Assembly (NCBI RefSeq): GCF_024436415.1
Contig: NZ_JAFMZQ010000001.1
Span: 1,302,001-1,366,000, forward strand
Direction of reading: 5' to 3'
DNA from: Pedobacter deserti
GTDB taxonomy: Bacteria; Bacteroidota; Bacteroidia; Sphingobacteriales; Sphingobacteriaceae
Length of the DNA stretch: 64,000 nt
Below, piece after piece: positions 26,248 to 33,153 of the stretch; the first letter of the stretch is position 1, and every line of letters begins with the position of its first letter. The notes below the pieces were generated by a model. The model was given only the letters and a program-made list of their open reading frames with translations, made no database searches and was not told the origin of the DNA. The position numbers and the translations under genes were made by a program.

Positions 26248-26612
26248 TTGACACCGGGATTATAATCGAGCACATTAGATCAAAGAATAAACTTAAAACA
26301 ACCTTATATAATTTACCGGTTGATGCCGAATTATTTATAACTTCTGTTTCTTTGTATGAGTTGCACATGGGAGCAACCTCACCAGAAAAAGAAAATATAG
26401 TGAATACGATCACAGAGGACTTGTCTGTGCTTCCTTTTAATGACCTCGCATCGTTAGAAGCGGCAAAAATTTATCATCGATTGAGATTAAGCAACAAAAT
26501 GATTGAATTCAGAGACATTTTCATAGCTGCAACTTGTTTAGTGAATGATCTTCCGCTTGTTACTTTAAATAAGAAGCACTTCAAGAGAATTGAAGAGCTG
26601 AAAATTTTTTAA
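26241..26612 (+). CDS. PIN-domain ribonuclease toxin (VapC-like)
   Basis: 123 residues. The PIN fold acidic cluster is present: D4 in MVIDTGIII, E40 in SVSLYELHMG, D92 in FRDIFIAATC, with N110 (VTLNKKHF) at the place of the fourth acidic or polar ligand. Such toxins cut tRNA or rRNA with Mg2+. It overlaps the antitoxin gene by seven bases. With that gene it forms an addiction module at the left end of the block that separates the fecR gene from the FecI-like sigma gene. Confidence 0.88.
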   Translation: MVIDTGIIIEHIRSKNKLKTTLYNLPVDAELFITSVSLYELHMGATSPEKENIVNTITEDLSVLPFNDLASLEAAKIYHRLRLSNKMIEFRDIFIAATCLVNDLPLVTLNKKHFKRIEELKIF

Positions 26613-26673
26613 CAGATTATCTGTTAAGTCATCATCGACATAAAACCCTGCTATCAAAAGAAGTTAATCACCC

Positions 26674-26711
26674 CTGGTTCAGCTTGCGCTTAATACCGCT
26701 TCCTGAACCAG
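26674..26711. other. Inverted repeat over the 3' end of the ACR3 gene
   Basis: A 9-bp perfect inverted repeat, CTGGTTCAG (26674-26682) against CTGAACCAG (26703-26711), with a 20-base spacer, spans the stop of the arsenite exporter gene. No T-run follows. It could stabilise the mRNA 3' end or slow polymerase between the converging genes. Confidence 0.5.
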
Positions 26712-27745
26712 AAAGCCAGGTTCACCAAAGCAATGAGCGCGGGTACTTCTACCAATGGCCCTATAATCCCGACAAAAGCCTGCCCGCTATTGATCCCGAA
26801 AACCCCGATAGCCACCGCAATGGCCAGTTCAAAGTTATTGCCGGCAGCGGTAAAGGCAATAGATGCGCTCTGGGAATAGTCAGCGCCCACTTTTTTGCCA
26901 GCAAAAAAGCTCACCACAAACATCAGCGCAAAGTAGATCACCAGCGGTACAGCAATGCGAAATACATCCATGGGCAACTGTACAATAAGCTCACCCTTTA
27001 AACTGAACATCACGATAATGGTAAACAGCAAGGCGATCAGCGTTATGGGTGAAATTAACGGGATGAAACGATCCTGATACCATTCTTCACCTTTTAATGC
27101 GATTAATGCATACCGGCTAATCACACCTGCTGCAAAAGGAATCCCCAGATAGATACCCACACTTGTGGCGATCTCCGCAATGGTAATATGCACATCCAGA
27201 CCAGTCACGCCAAACAAGGGCGGCAGTAAGGTGATGAACACATAAGCATATATGCTGTACAACAATACCTGGAAAATGCTATTCAAAGCAATCAGACCGG
27301 CGGCATATTCCCGGTTCCCTTCGGCCAGTTCATTCCAGACTACCACCATAGCAATGCAGCGGGCCAGTCCGATCAGGATCAGTCCGGTCATATACTCAGG
27401 GTAACCATTCAGGAAAAGCAGCGCCAGCACAAACATCAGCACCGGTCCAACTACCCAGTTCAGCACCAGGGAAGTGCCCAGTACTTTAAAGTTGCGGAAC
27501 ACCTTGCCAATATGCTCATACTTCACCTTAGCCAGTGGGGGGTACATCATCAGGATCAGCCCTATCGCCAGCGGTATATTCGTTGTGCCGCTGCTATAGC
27601 TGTTTATCCACACCGCAGATGAAGGCATGAAATAGCCCAGGGCCACACCGACAACCATAGCCAGGAAAATCCACAGCGTCAGATACCTGTCTAAAAAACT
27701 CAGACGCTTTCGCTCTGCTGCGGGACTGCAATTATTGGCGCTCAT
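26690..27745 (-). CDS. ACR3-type arsenite efflux permease
   Basis: 351 residues with about ten membrane helices. The conserved cysteine is in the fourth-helix segment [17 protein letters not shown], and the conserved glutamate in [15 protein letters not shown]; both are required for As(III) transport in ACR3 proteins. It overlaps the arsC gene by 14 bases as the last gene of the ars operon, so arsenite made by ArsC would be exported by this carrier. The family also includes antimonite transporters. Some annotations call these proteins ArsB, but the sequence is of the ACR3 type. Confidence 0.95.
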   Translation of the reverse strand: MSANNCSPAAERKRLSFLDRYLTLWIFLAMVVGVALGYFMPSSAVWINSYSSGTTNIPLAIGLILMMYPPLAKVKYEHIGKVFRNFKVLGTSLVLNWVVGPVLMFVLALLFLNGYPEYMTGLILIGLARCIAMVVVWNELAEGNREYAAGLIALNSIFQVLLYSIYAYVFITLLPPLFGVTGLDVHITIAEIATSVGIYLGIPFAAGVISRYALIALKGEEWYQDRFIPLISPITLIALLFTIIVMFSLKGELIVQLPMDVFRIAVPLVIYFALMFVVSFFAGKKVGADYSQSASIAFTAAGNNFELAIAVAIGVFGINSGQAFVGIIGPLVEVPALIALVNLAFWFRKRY

Positions 27746-28163
27746 ATGAGGCGATGTTTTGCTTCACAAATTCCCGGCTGTACGCCTTTATCTGCTCCCG
27801 TACCGACCTAAACTGCTCCATAATCTCCGCCTCTGTACCTGTGGCCTTTGCCGGATCAGGGAAATTATGGTGAAATTTCTGTGCTTTAGATGGAAAGAAG
27901 GGACAACGTTCCTTTGCATTGTCACACACGGTAATCACAAAATCAAAATCAATGTCGCGATATTCATCCATATTGTTGGAAGTATGGCCCGATATATCAA
28001 TCCCATCTTCCTTCATCGTTGCAACGGCGCGCGGGTTCACCCCATGTGTTTCTACACCCGCACTGTAAATCTCCGCTTTGTCTCCCGCAAAGTGGCGCAG
28101 ATAGCCTTCCGCCAACTGGCTACGGCAACTATTGCCCGTACACAGTACTAAAATTTTCTTCAT
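27732..28163 (-). CDS. arsC: Arsenate reductase, low-molecular-weight phosphatase type
   Basis: 143 residues. The P-loop LCTGNSCRS gives CX5R with C8 and R14. The second and third redox cysteines are C80 and C87 in [12 protein letters not shown], which marks the thioredoxin-coupled (S. aureus pI258-like) arsenate reductases, and the DPAKATG loop is also present. It reduces As(V) to As(III), which the overlapping ACR3 gene product exports. The gene's 5' end overlaps the small out-of-frame remnant at 28129-28245. Confidence 0.95.
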   Translation of the reverse strand: MKKILVLCTGNSCRSQLAEGYLRHFAGDKAEIYSAGVETHGVNPRAVATMKEDGIDISGHTSNNMDEYRDIDFDFVITVCDNAKERCPFFPSKAQKFHHNFPDPAKATGTEAEIMEQFRSVREQIKAYSREFVKQNIASYERQ

Positions 28164-28245
28164 ATTGTTTATTGATAAGTTTTGAATCCAGTTCTCTATT
28201 TGACCGCAGCTGTGCTTTAAATATTTCCCATGTCAGTGCTTCCAT
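28129..28245 (-). pseudogene. Probable remnant of a DUF6428-like gene in the ars operon
   Basis: A 38-codon open frame starting at 28245 (MEALTWEIFKAQLRSNREL) that runs out of frame into arsC. The first 20 residues look like the N-terminus of the DUF6428 proteins that sit between arsR and arsC in many Bacteroidota ars operons (TW-FK-QL pattern). If so, the rest of that gene was deleted and its start fused close to arsC. Alternatively it is a leader peptide translated ahead of arsC, or chance. The resemblance is from memory, not from a search. Confidence 0.4.
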
Positions 28246-28259
28246 AGCTAGATTTCTTT

Positions 28260-28275
28260 ATTGTAATATTACGAT
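28260..28275. promoter_or_regulatory. Candidate ArsR operator ahead of arsC
   Basis: ATTGTAATATTACGAT pairs with its own reverse complement at 14 of 16 positions. With the copy at 28641-28656 it gives the consensus palindrome ATCGTAATATTACGAT. The surrounding 20 bases (28265-28284) match those at 28646-28665 at 19 of 20 positions. Confidence 0.65.
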
Positions 28276-28293
28276 TAATAAATTCAAATTTTT

Positions 28294-28626
28294 TTAACAA
28301 CAATTCTGTTCCTTGATTTCGATATCCCCAAAAAAGCTATTAAAAAGCGCTTTATACTGCTTCCAGATTTTAGCGTCGATACAGTAACAAACGCTTGTTC
28401 CCTCAATGTTTCCCTGAATAATTCCTGCGTTCTTCAGTTCTTTCAAGTGTTGCGATGTCGTAGCCTGAGCAAGTCCCAGTTCTTCAACCAGCGTACCGGT
28501 AAAGCAGACATTCTTTTTGACCAAGTATTGCAATATGGCTATACGCGCAGGATGCGCCAAGGCTTTCGCCATCGCAGCCATCTCATTCTGCTCTTTGGTA
28601 AATAAGTCGGTTTTTGTCGCTCCCAT
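28294..28626 (-). CDS. arsR: ArsR-family arsenic-responsive repressor
   Basis: 110 residues from the ATG at 28626; the frame is open 12 codons further, but the upstream codons would overlap the promoter and operator. Winged helix-turn-helix: AMAKALAHPARIAILQYL, then LVEELGLAQATTSQHLKELKNAGII. Cysteines that could bind As(III) are in the NVCFT, SVCYC and C-terminal QNCC segments; the classical ELCVCDL motif is absent. First gene of the leftward arsR-arsC-ACR3 operon. A matched operator palindrome lies both before this gene and before arsC. Confidence 0.92.
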   Translation of the reverse strand: MGATKTDLFTKEQNEMAAMAKALAHPARIAILQYLVKKNVCFTGTLVEELGLAQATTSQHLKELKNAGIIQGNIEGTSVCYCIDAKIWKQYKALFNSFFGDIEIKEQNCC

Positions 28627-28629
28627 ATT

Positions 28630-28663
28630 CAAATATATCCATCGCAATATTACGATTAACAAA
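28630..28663 (-). promoter_or_regulatory. arsR promoter with embedded operator
   Basis: Minus strand: TTTG at 28663-28660, a 22-base spacer, TATATTTG at 28637-28630, exactly matching the Bacteroidota -7 consensus. The palindrome at 28641-28656 fills the spacer, so bound ArsR would block polymerase. The ATG is only three bases after the -7 box, so the transcript should be leaderless or nearly so. Confidence 0.7.
28641..28656. promoter_or_regulatory. Candidate ArsR operator ahead of arsR
   Basis: ATCGCAATATTACGAT, palindromic at 14 of 16 positions, located between the -33 and -7 boxes of the arsR promoter. It shares 12 of its bases exactly with the copy at 28260-28275. Confidence 0.7.
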
Positions 28664-28712
28664 TTAACGTTCCAAATAAAATTTAGATTATCGAGAATGG
28701 TTGATGAGGAGC

Positions 28713-29207
28713 TTACCCAACCAATCCCTCAAGCTTCTTCAGCATCTTGATCCAGCTTTGATAAGCACCTGTCTCTTTCGCTTTCTCTTCCGAAACTGTT
28801 TGATGAATTGAAACTTTTGTCTGCATACCAACCGCCTCAAACGTAATTGTCGTAACCTGCTCTTCCGGCCAGTCTTCTACTTTCCCGGCATCAACTGAAC
28901 TTACAGAATTGCCGTTCTCGTCCGACATCACCATCGTTTGCACGAGTTTTTCGTTAGGCACCACTTCCAGGTAAACACCCTTAACCCAGCATTCTCCATA
29001 CACCGGGTCATGGATGCAGGACAGGAAATGCCCGCCCTCGCGCACATCCAGGTTTTTAAATTCAACCGTGCAGCCATCGGGCGCATACCACTGTTTTAAT
29101 TGTTCGGCATCGGTCCATGCCCGAAACACCAGCTCGACAGGCGCGTTAAACAAGTGCGTAATAAAGAGTTCTTTCTTCTCAGCGTTCATATCGGTTACTT
29201 TGTTCAT
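28713..29207 (-). CDS. SRPBCC (AHSA1/START-like) domain protein
   Basis: 164 residues. Typical AHSA1 pattern: ITHLFNAPVELVFRAWTDAEQLKQWYAPDGC at the start (ligand-pocket fold), a beta-sheet core, and the C-terminal helix with YQSWIKMLKKLEGLV. Proteins of this type are almost always encoded with an ArsR-like repressor, as here, where the gap is five bases. Ligand unknown. An alternative start at 29189 is preceded by nearly the same bases as the first (GGATATGAAC against CGATATGAAC), so the start cannot be decided from the sequence. Confidence 0.92.
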   Translation of the reverse strand: MNKVTDMNAEKKELFITHLFNAPVELVFRAWTDAEQLKQWYAPDGCTVEFKNLDVREGGHFLSCIHDPVYGECWVKGVYLEVVPNEKLVQTMVMSDENGNSVSSVDAGKVEDWPEEQVTTITFEAVGMQTKVSIHQTVSEEKAKETGAYQSWIKMLKKLEGLVG

Positions 29208-29212
29208 ATCCG

Positions 29213-29530
29213 TTATTTTTTAATTGTTTCAAGGAATTTGTCGAGCTTGTCAAACCGCTGCTTCCACACCTTCCGCGATTCGCTCACCCAGTCGGTCACT
29301 TCATCCAGCTTTTCCAGTTTGGCTTCGCACACCTGCTCGCGTCCCCGCTGCTTCATCGATACGATCCCGCATTCATTCAGAATCTTGATGTGCTTAGCAA
29401 TTGCCTGCCTGCTCATACCAAAATCTTCACCAATCTGCCCAATGTTTAGCGCTCCGTGCGATAACTTGGTAATGATCATCCGCCTCGTCGGATCGGCAAT
29501 AGCCTGAAAAACATCTCTTCTTTCTATCAT
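29213..29530 (-). CDS. ArsR/SdpR-like transcriptional regulator
   Basis: 105 residues with a winged helix-turn-helix: DVFQAIADPTRRMIITKL, then IGEDFGMSRQAIAKHIKIL and the wing ISMKQRGREQVCEA. No cysteine pair of the metal-sensor type. It belongs to the ArsR subgroup linked to AHSA1 proteins, and its partner is encoded five bases downstream. Two palindromes at 29535-29548 and 29562-29575 lie just upstream of its ATG and overlap its promoter; autorepression is therefore likely. Confidence 0.93.
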   Translation of the reverse strand: MIERRDVFQAIADPTRRMIITKLSHGALNIGQIGEDFGMSRQAIAKHIKILNECGIVSMKQRGREQVCEAKLEKLDEVTDWVSESRKVWKQRFDKLDKFLETIKK

Positions 29531-29534
29531 AATA

Positions 29535-29575
29535 CAACCAAATGGTTGCCAAATATAAATACAGCCATTTGGTTG
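29535..29575. promoter_or_regulatory. Double palindromic operator of the ArsR/SRPBCC pair
   Basis: CAACC-AAAT-GGTTG at 29535-29548 and CAGCC-ATTT-GGTTG at 29562-29575. Each is a palindrome, and the second is the inverted form of the first with one change. Centres are 27 bases apart. One lies inside the promoter spacer, the other over the predicted transcription start. Confidence 0.8.
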
Positions 29576-29581
29576 TGCAAA
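29550..29581 (-). promoter_or_regulatory. Promoter of the ArsR/SRPBCC pair
   Basis: Minus strand TTTG (29581-29578), exactly 20 bases, TATATTTG (29557-29550): a full match to the Bacteroidota housekeeping promoter. The ATG follows 19 bases after the -7 box. Confidence 0.8.
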
Positions 29582-29607
29582 CGTTTTTCAGAAATAACTT
29601 TTCTAGC

Positions 29608-30186
29608 TCACATAAACACGAGCAACATCAGCGAACCCAACTTCGCTTTCAAGATCTTAAGCGCATGGTGCATATGGCTCTTTACCGTTTCTTCTGAAAT
29701 TTCCAATGCAGCGGCAATTTCCTTTCGGGTGTAATTGGTATTGCGGCTCAGCTCAAACACCTGCCGCATTTTAGTGGGCAGGGCAGCGATCTCTTTCTCA
29801 ATCAATGCGGCCAGTTCCTTATGCCTCAGCAGGTGATCGGCACTGTTGTCATTAAACTCCAGGTAGCTTTGAAAGGCATCCAGATACCTGGCCGACACTG
29901 TTTTATGCTTTATTCGGTTCAGGATTTTGTTTTTGACAGAAGTATAAATGAATGGAAGTATCCCGTTGGTAAAATGCAGGCTTTGCCGCTGTTCCCAGAG
30001 GTACAGGAAAACCTCATGGACGATATCCCTGGCTTCTTCCTTATCATCGGTACGCTTGTAAGTAAACGTATACACCAGGGCCTCGTACCGATTGTAAATC
30101 TCAGTATACGCAGCCTCATCGCCCTGCGTAAGCAAGGCAACAAGTTCCTGCTCGGTATATCCGCTGTAGGTTTTCAAAACTGACAA
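29608..30186 (-). CDS. FecI-like ECF sigma factor
   Basis: 192 residues of the Bacteroidota FecI-like group. Region 2: TEIYNRYEALVYTFTYKRT, DDKEEARDIVHEVFLYLW; region 4: RKEIAAALEISEETVKSHMHHAL. Genes of this kind normally sit directly before a fecR and a susC/susD pair, yet here the next genes are the ArsR/SRPBCC pair, the ars operon and a toxin-antitoxin module; the nearest same-strand fecR is 3.7 kb away at 24538-25848. Either it works with that FecR at a distance, or it is an orphan. Confidence 0.92.
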   Translation of the reverse strand: MSVLKTYSGYTEQELVALLTQGDEAAYTEIYNRYEALVYTFTYKRTDDKEEARDIVHEVFLYLWEQRQSLHFTNGILPFIYTSVKNKILNRIKHKTVSARYLDAFQSYLEFNDNSADHLLRHKELAALIEKEIAALPTKMRQVFELSRNTNYTRKEIAAALEISEETVKSHMHHALKILKAKLGSLMLLVFM

Positions 30187-30233
30187 GTTGCGTCTAAGTT
30201 AATGAAAAGCATACATATGCCGGTAGGCCAATG

Positions 30234-31244
30234 CTAGCGATTAAGATATTTCCCTATCGTAATGTCGGCCTTCCGCGTTAAGCCGTCTATCGTCTCAAAG
30301 CTTTCGTATGGCATCGAAAAGTAATCGCTAACGTCGATCTTATTATCGCCATTTAAGTCTATCCACCTCAGGTTTCCGGCAACTGGCCCTTCCTGCGTGG
30401 GTGCCCCTGCGGCCTCGGCGTCCGACTGAAAAATTCCCTTAATGGCAGGTCCTGCCAGGATCGGGCCTTCGTATGTTCTTTTCACCCATACGTTACTTTT
30501 TCCGGCTATTTCAGCATGGACGTAATAGCGTCCGGGTTTTAATTTCGGAAAGTGGGCTAGGCCATTGTTCCCGGTCAGTGTCTTGTAGGCCACTTTGCCG
30601 GCCGTGAAATCCAGCTGGGTTTTATAAAGTTCCACCAGGGCGCCCTCTACGGTTTTTCCTTTCGGGTGCTGCGGGCTCCATTCGCTGCTGTCCCACACGG
30701 TAATGTCGAAAGTTGTCGTTTCCAGCGGGTCGTTGGTATTGGATGGGGTTATGGCCCGTTTGATGATATGTATGGCCTGGTCGTCGGTCAACACCGCTTG
30801 TTTGCGACCCACTTGTATACCGTTTATCCATACGGTATCGGCACGTCTGCTTATCTTAAGGGTTTTGCCGCTTAAAGTGGTGAAAGTCCTGCCATTATGC
30901 AATTCGTACTGGTTGTATACGCCTTTTATGATATGGTCCTTAAGGGCGTTGGCAGTGAGCTCTGTAAGGTTTCCAGCTTCCCTGCCTACCATATTGCCTT
31001 GAGCCATTTCTCCGTTTAGCGGAGGCAATACCGTTATTCCGTCTGCAGTTTCCTCGGCGGATAGGCTGAGGTTACTCAAGGCCTCTCTGAAAATCCGTAC
31101 GCTGTCGGCTCCTGCCAAACCCTTTACCACAGTCTGTATCATTACCTTCGGATCTCTCATGTTGTAGGGGAGAGTCGGCGCTGGTTTATTGCAGCCCGTA
31201 CCAAATAATATTGCCAGGCCGAGGAATAGTATAGAGCGTTTCAT
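30234..31244 (-). CDS. Lipoprotein with FAS1-like, CnaB-like and calcium-loop segments
   Basis: 336 residues. Signal peptide and lipobox (LGLAILFGTGCNK) give a lipidated cysteine at residue 18. Residues 35-150 resemble a fasciclin (FAS1) domain (NALKDHIIKGVYNQYELHNG, FTTLSGKTLKISRRADTVWI). Residues 200-265 look like a carboxypeptidase-regulatory or CnaB-type beta sandwich (TVEGALVELYKT, HFPKLKPGRYYVHAEI). Near the end, DLNGDNKIDVSDY matches an EF-hand or dockerin-like calcium loop. A surface adhesion or matrix role is plausible but not shown. Transcribed toward the sigma gene 47 bases away. Confidence 0.78.
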   Translation of the reverse strand: MKRSILFLGLAILFGTGCNKPAPTLPYNMRDPKVMIQTVVKGLAGADSVRIFREALSNLSLSAEETADGITVLPPLNGEMAQGNMVGREAGNLTELTANALKDHIIKGVYNQYELHNGRTFTTLSGKTLKISRRADTVWINGIQVGRKQAVLTDDQAIHIIKRAITPSNTNDPLETTTFDITVWDSSEWSPQHPKGKTVEGALVELYKTQLDFTAGKVAYKTLTGNNGLAHFPKLKPGRYYVHAEIAGKSNVWVKRTYEGPILAGPAIKGIFQSDAEAAGAPTQEGPVAGNLRWIDLNGDNKIDVSDYFSMPYESFETIDGLTRKADITIGKYLNR

Positions 31245-31552
31245 GAGGAATCGTTTATGCGATCAATACTAACAAATTTCTTTTATAAGTCCAAAAGTCA
31301 GCCTTGCTGCCCGGCGATCTGTGCCACTGCTTTAGTCCTGCCTTTGTAGCAACACCTGTTCGCTTCAATATGATTATAGGGTTACCCTGGGGGTTGACGC
31401 GCTACAGGGCGACCGAACGCCGTCCGTGTTACGTCTTTGTTGTTATCTTGATAGGTGGCATGATCTAAGGCAGGGCTTTACCAGTGCCTGTTCGATCCTT
31501 GATTCCCGTAGTATTTGGGAATATATGATGGTAAAACTTTACTTTTACCCCA
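31245..31552. other. 308-base intergenic region without a recognisable gene
   Basis: Divergent region between the FAS1-like lipoprotein and the small cytochrome b5-like gene. No credible gene on either strand; a plus-strand frame at 31426-31608 has no family features and overlaps the next gene. The middle (31380-31430) is richer in G/C than usual intergenic DNA here. Two hairpins occur just before 31553 (separate entry). Promoters for both flanking genes must lie here, but no full consensus match was found. Confidence 0.6.
31502..31549 (+). promoter_or_regulatory. Two short hairpins in the leader of the b5-like gene
   Basis: ATTCCC (31502-31507) pairs with GGGAAT (31517-31522). GGTAAAA (31530-31536) pairs with TTTTACC (31543-31549) around a 6-base loop, ending three bases before the ATG at 31553. 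The second would sequester the ribosome-landing region, so it may reduce translation. Confidence 0.4.
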
Positions 31553-31789
31553 ATGGAATTGCCCAAATATACAAAAAATCAGCTTGCATTACGAAATGGT
31601 CAGGATAAACCTCAGATTTGGGTAGCATACCGGGGTTTGATCTACGATGTGTCTGAAAGTCGCCTTTGGCGCAATGGGAAGCATTATGAGCACTGGGCTG
31701 GGCAGGACTTGACCGACGAACTGCCTGATGCGCCACATACTGAGTCGGTTTTTGAACGTTTTACAGTAATTGGTGTGCTGAAGGAATAA
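31553..31789 (+). CDS. Small cytochrome b5-like heme/steroid-binding domain protein
   Basis: 78 residues forming one domain of the cytochrome b5-like heme/steroid-binding type: YTKNQLALRNGQDKPQIWVAY, then RGLIYDVSESRLWRNGKHYEHW and AGQDLTDELPDAPHTES. The order IYDVS-W-GKHY-GQDLT follows the membrane-associated progesterone-receptor/b5-like group, which lacks the classical HPGG heme motif. Histidines in GKHYEHWAG and APHTES could ligate heme. Twenty bases before dinB; any link to translesion synthesis is only positional. No signal peptide, hence cytoplasmic. Confidence 0.83.
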   Translation: MELPKYTKNQLALRNGQDKPQIWVAYRGLIYDVSESRLWRNGKHYEHWAGQDLTDELPDAPHTESVFERFTVIGVLKE

Positions 31790-31808
31790 TTTTGCTAATT
31801 TTATTGGC

Positions 31809-32909
31809 ATGTCCAGGAAGATTATTCATGTGGATATGGATGCCTTTTATGCGTCGGTGGAACAGCGTGATTTCCCTGAGCTGAAGGGCAAGCCTGTGGT
31901 GGTCGGCGGTTCGCCGAGCGGGAGGGGCGTGGTGGCGGCGGCGAGCTATGAAGCCAGAAAGTATGGTATTAAATCGGCTATGCCGGCCAGGCAGGCGCTT
32001 CAGCTTTGTGCGGAAGTGGTCTTTGTAAAGCCGCGTTTTGAGGTGTACAAATCCGTCTCTGCCCACATTCGCGAAATATTCAGACGGTATACTGATCTGA
32101 TTGAACCGCTTTCGCTCGATGAGGCCTATCTGGATGTTACGACCGACAAGCTAAACATCGGTTCTGCGCTGGAAATTGCTAAACAGATTAAACAGGCGAT
32201 AAAGACAGAGCTTAATCTGACCGCTTCAGCTGGGGTGTCTACCTCTAAGTTTGTTGCCAAGGTGGCTTCTGATATTAATAAACCCGACGGACTTACATTT
32301 ATCGGGCCGTCTAAGATTGAGGCTTTTATGGAGCAGTTGCCCGTGGAGAAGTTTTATGGGGTGGGAAAGGTAACGGCCAAGAAGATGCAGAGCATGGGTT
32401 TGCACACGGGGGCAGATCTGAAGGCGTTGTCGCAGGAAGACATGACCCGGTATTTCGGGAAGTCGGGCGCGTTTTATTACAATATTGTACGCGGACTGGA
32501 CGATAGGCCGGTCCGCACACACCGGGAGCCTAAGTCGTCCGGCACCGAAGATACTTTTTCGTACGACCTCACGACCACCCAGGAGATGTACACTCAGCTT
32601 GATAAGATTGCTTATTCGGTGTCGCAGCGTCTGGAACGGCAAAGCTTAAAAGGACGTACAATTACGCTGAAGATCAAGTTTAGTGATTTCAAGCTCATTA
32701 CCCGGAGCAAGTCGTTACCTGTGGCGGTTCGCGATTTTTCCACGATCCTGCAAACGGCCATGGAGTTGCTGGATGAGGCGCAGATTGACGGTAAGGCGGT
32801 ACGGCTTTTGGGGATTTCGCTTTCTAATTTCGGTGAGTTTGTTCCAAACCAGCCAAGGCTTTCAGGAAAGGGATTTGTAGATCCAGACCAATTAGAGCTG
32901 GAGTTTTAA
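31809..32909 (+). CDS. dinB: DNA polymerase IV (Y-family)
   Basis: Error-prone translesion DNA polymerase, 366 residues. Catalytic acidic residues are in DMDAFYASVEQRD and in SLDEAYLDVT. The palm, fingers, thumb with helix-hairpin-helix (FYGVGKVTAKKMQSMGLHTG) and little-finger domain are all present, and the C-terminus PDQLELEF resembles a beta-clamp-binding peptide. No LexA box is evident before it; the gene begins 20 bases after the b5-like gene, and a TAATTTTG at 31787-31794 could be an own -7 box. Confidence 0.96.
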   Translation: MSRKIIHVDMDAFYASVEQRDFPELKGKPVVVGGSPSGRGVVAAASYEARKYGIKSAMPARQALQLCAEVVFVKPRFEVYKSVSAHIREIFRRYTDLIEPLSLDEAYLDVTTDKLNIGSALEIAKQIKQAIKTELNLTASAGVSTSKFVAKVASDINKPDGLTFIGPSKIEAFMEQLPVEKFYGVGKVTAKKMQSMGLHTGADLKALSQEDMTRYFGKSGAFYYNIVRGLDDRPVRTHREPKSSGTEDTFSYDLTTTQEMYTQLDKIAYSVSQRLERQSLKGRTITLKIKFSDFKLITRSKSLPVAVRDFSTILQTAMELLDEAQIDGKAVRLLGISLSNFGEFVPNQPRLSGKGFVDPDQLELEF

Positions 32910-32911
32910 TA

Positions 32912-32948
32912 AAAAAGGCAAGCGACCGTAAAACGTGCTTGCCTTTTT
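32912..32948. terminator. Bidirectional terminator between dinB and tRNA-Asn
   Basis: Stem AAAAAGGCAAGC (32912-32923) with GCTTGCCTTTTT (32937-32948), 13-base loop. A-run and T-run sit at opposite ends, so it ends dinB on the plus strand and the tRNA on the minus strand. Confidence 0.9.
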
Positions 32949-32949
32949 G

Positions 32950-33023
32950 CTCCCGAAGCTGGGCTCGAACCAGCGACCCTCTGATTAACAGTCAGATGCT
33001 CTAACCGGCTGAGCTATTCGGGA
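32950..33023 (-). tRNA. tRNA-Asn (anticodon GTT)
   Basis: 74 bases fold as a complete cloverleaf: acceptor TCCCGAA/TTCGGGA, D-stem GCTC/GAGC, anticodon stem TCTGA/TCAGA with loop CTGTTAA, T-stem GCTGG/CCAGC with TTCGAGC loop, discriminator G. The 3' CCA is not encoded. Confidence 0.98.
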
Positions 33024-33090
33024 GTGTCCGGTTACCAAAACCGCTTTGTTTAAGCGTTGGAGAGATATTCGCTCCGTTGTTTTGGGACTG

Positions 33091-33121
33091 CAATATTAGG
33101 GGTTTTAAATTATTTATGCAA
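33091..33121 (-). promoter_or_regulatory. Promoter of tRNA-Asn
   Basis: Minus strand TTG (33121-33119), 20 bases, TAATATTG (33098-33091), followed by CAGTCCC. It fits the Bacteroidota pattern with one deviation in the -7 box. The tRNA starts 67 bases downstream. Confidence 0.7.
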
Positions 33122-33153
33122 TATTTGCAACGAAAAATTTTATAAAAAAATAT

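Noticed and set aside
26035..29580. Composite transposon or genomic island carrying the ars genes
   Set aside because: No transposase, integrase or terminal inverted repeats were found at the edges, so only the weaker claim of an interposed block is reported.
31426..31608. 60-codon frame in the gap before the b5-like gene
   Set aside because: It overlaps the real gene in another frame and has no family features.
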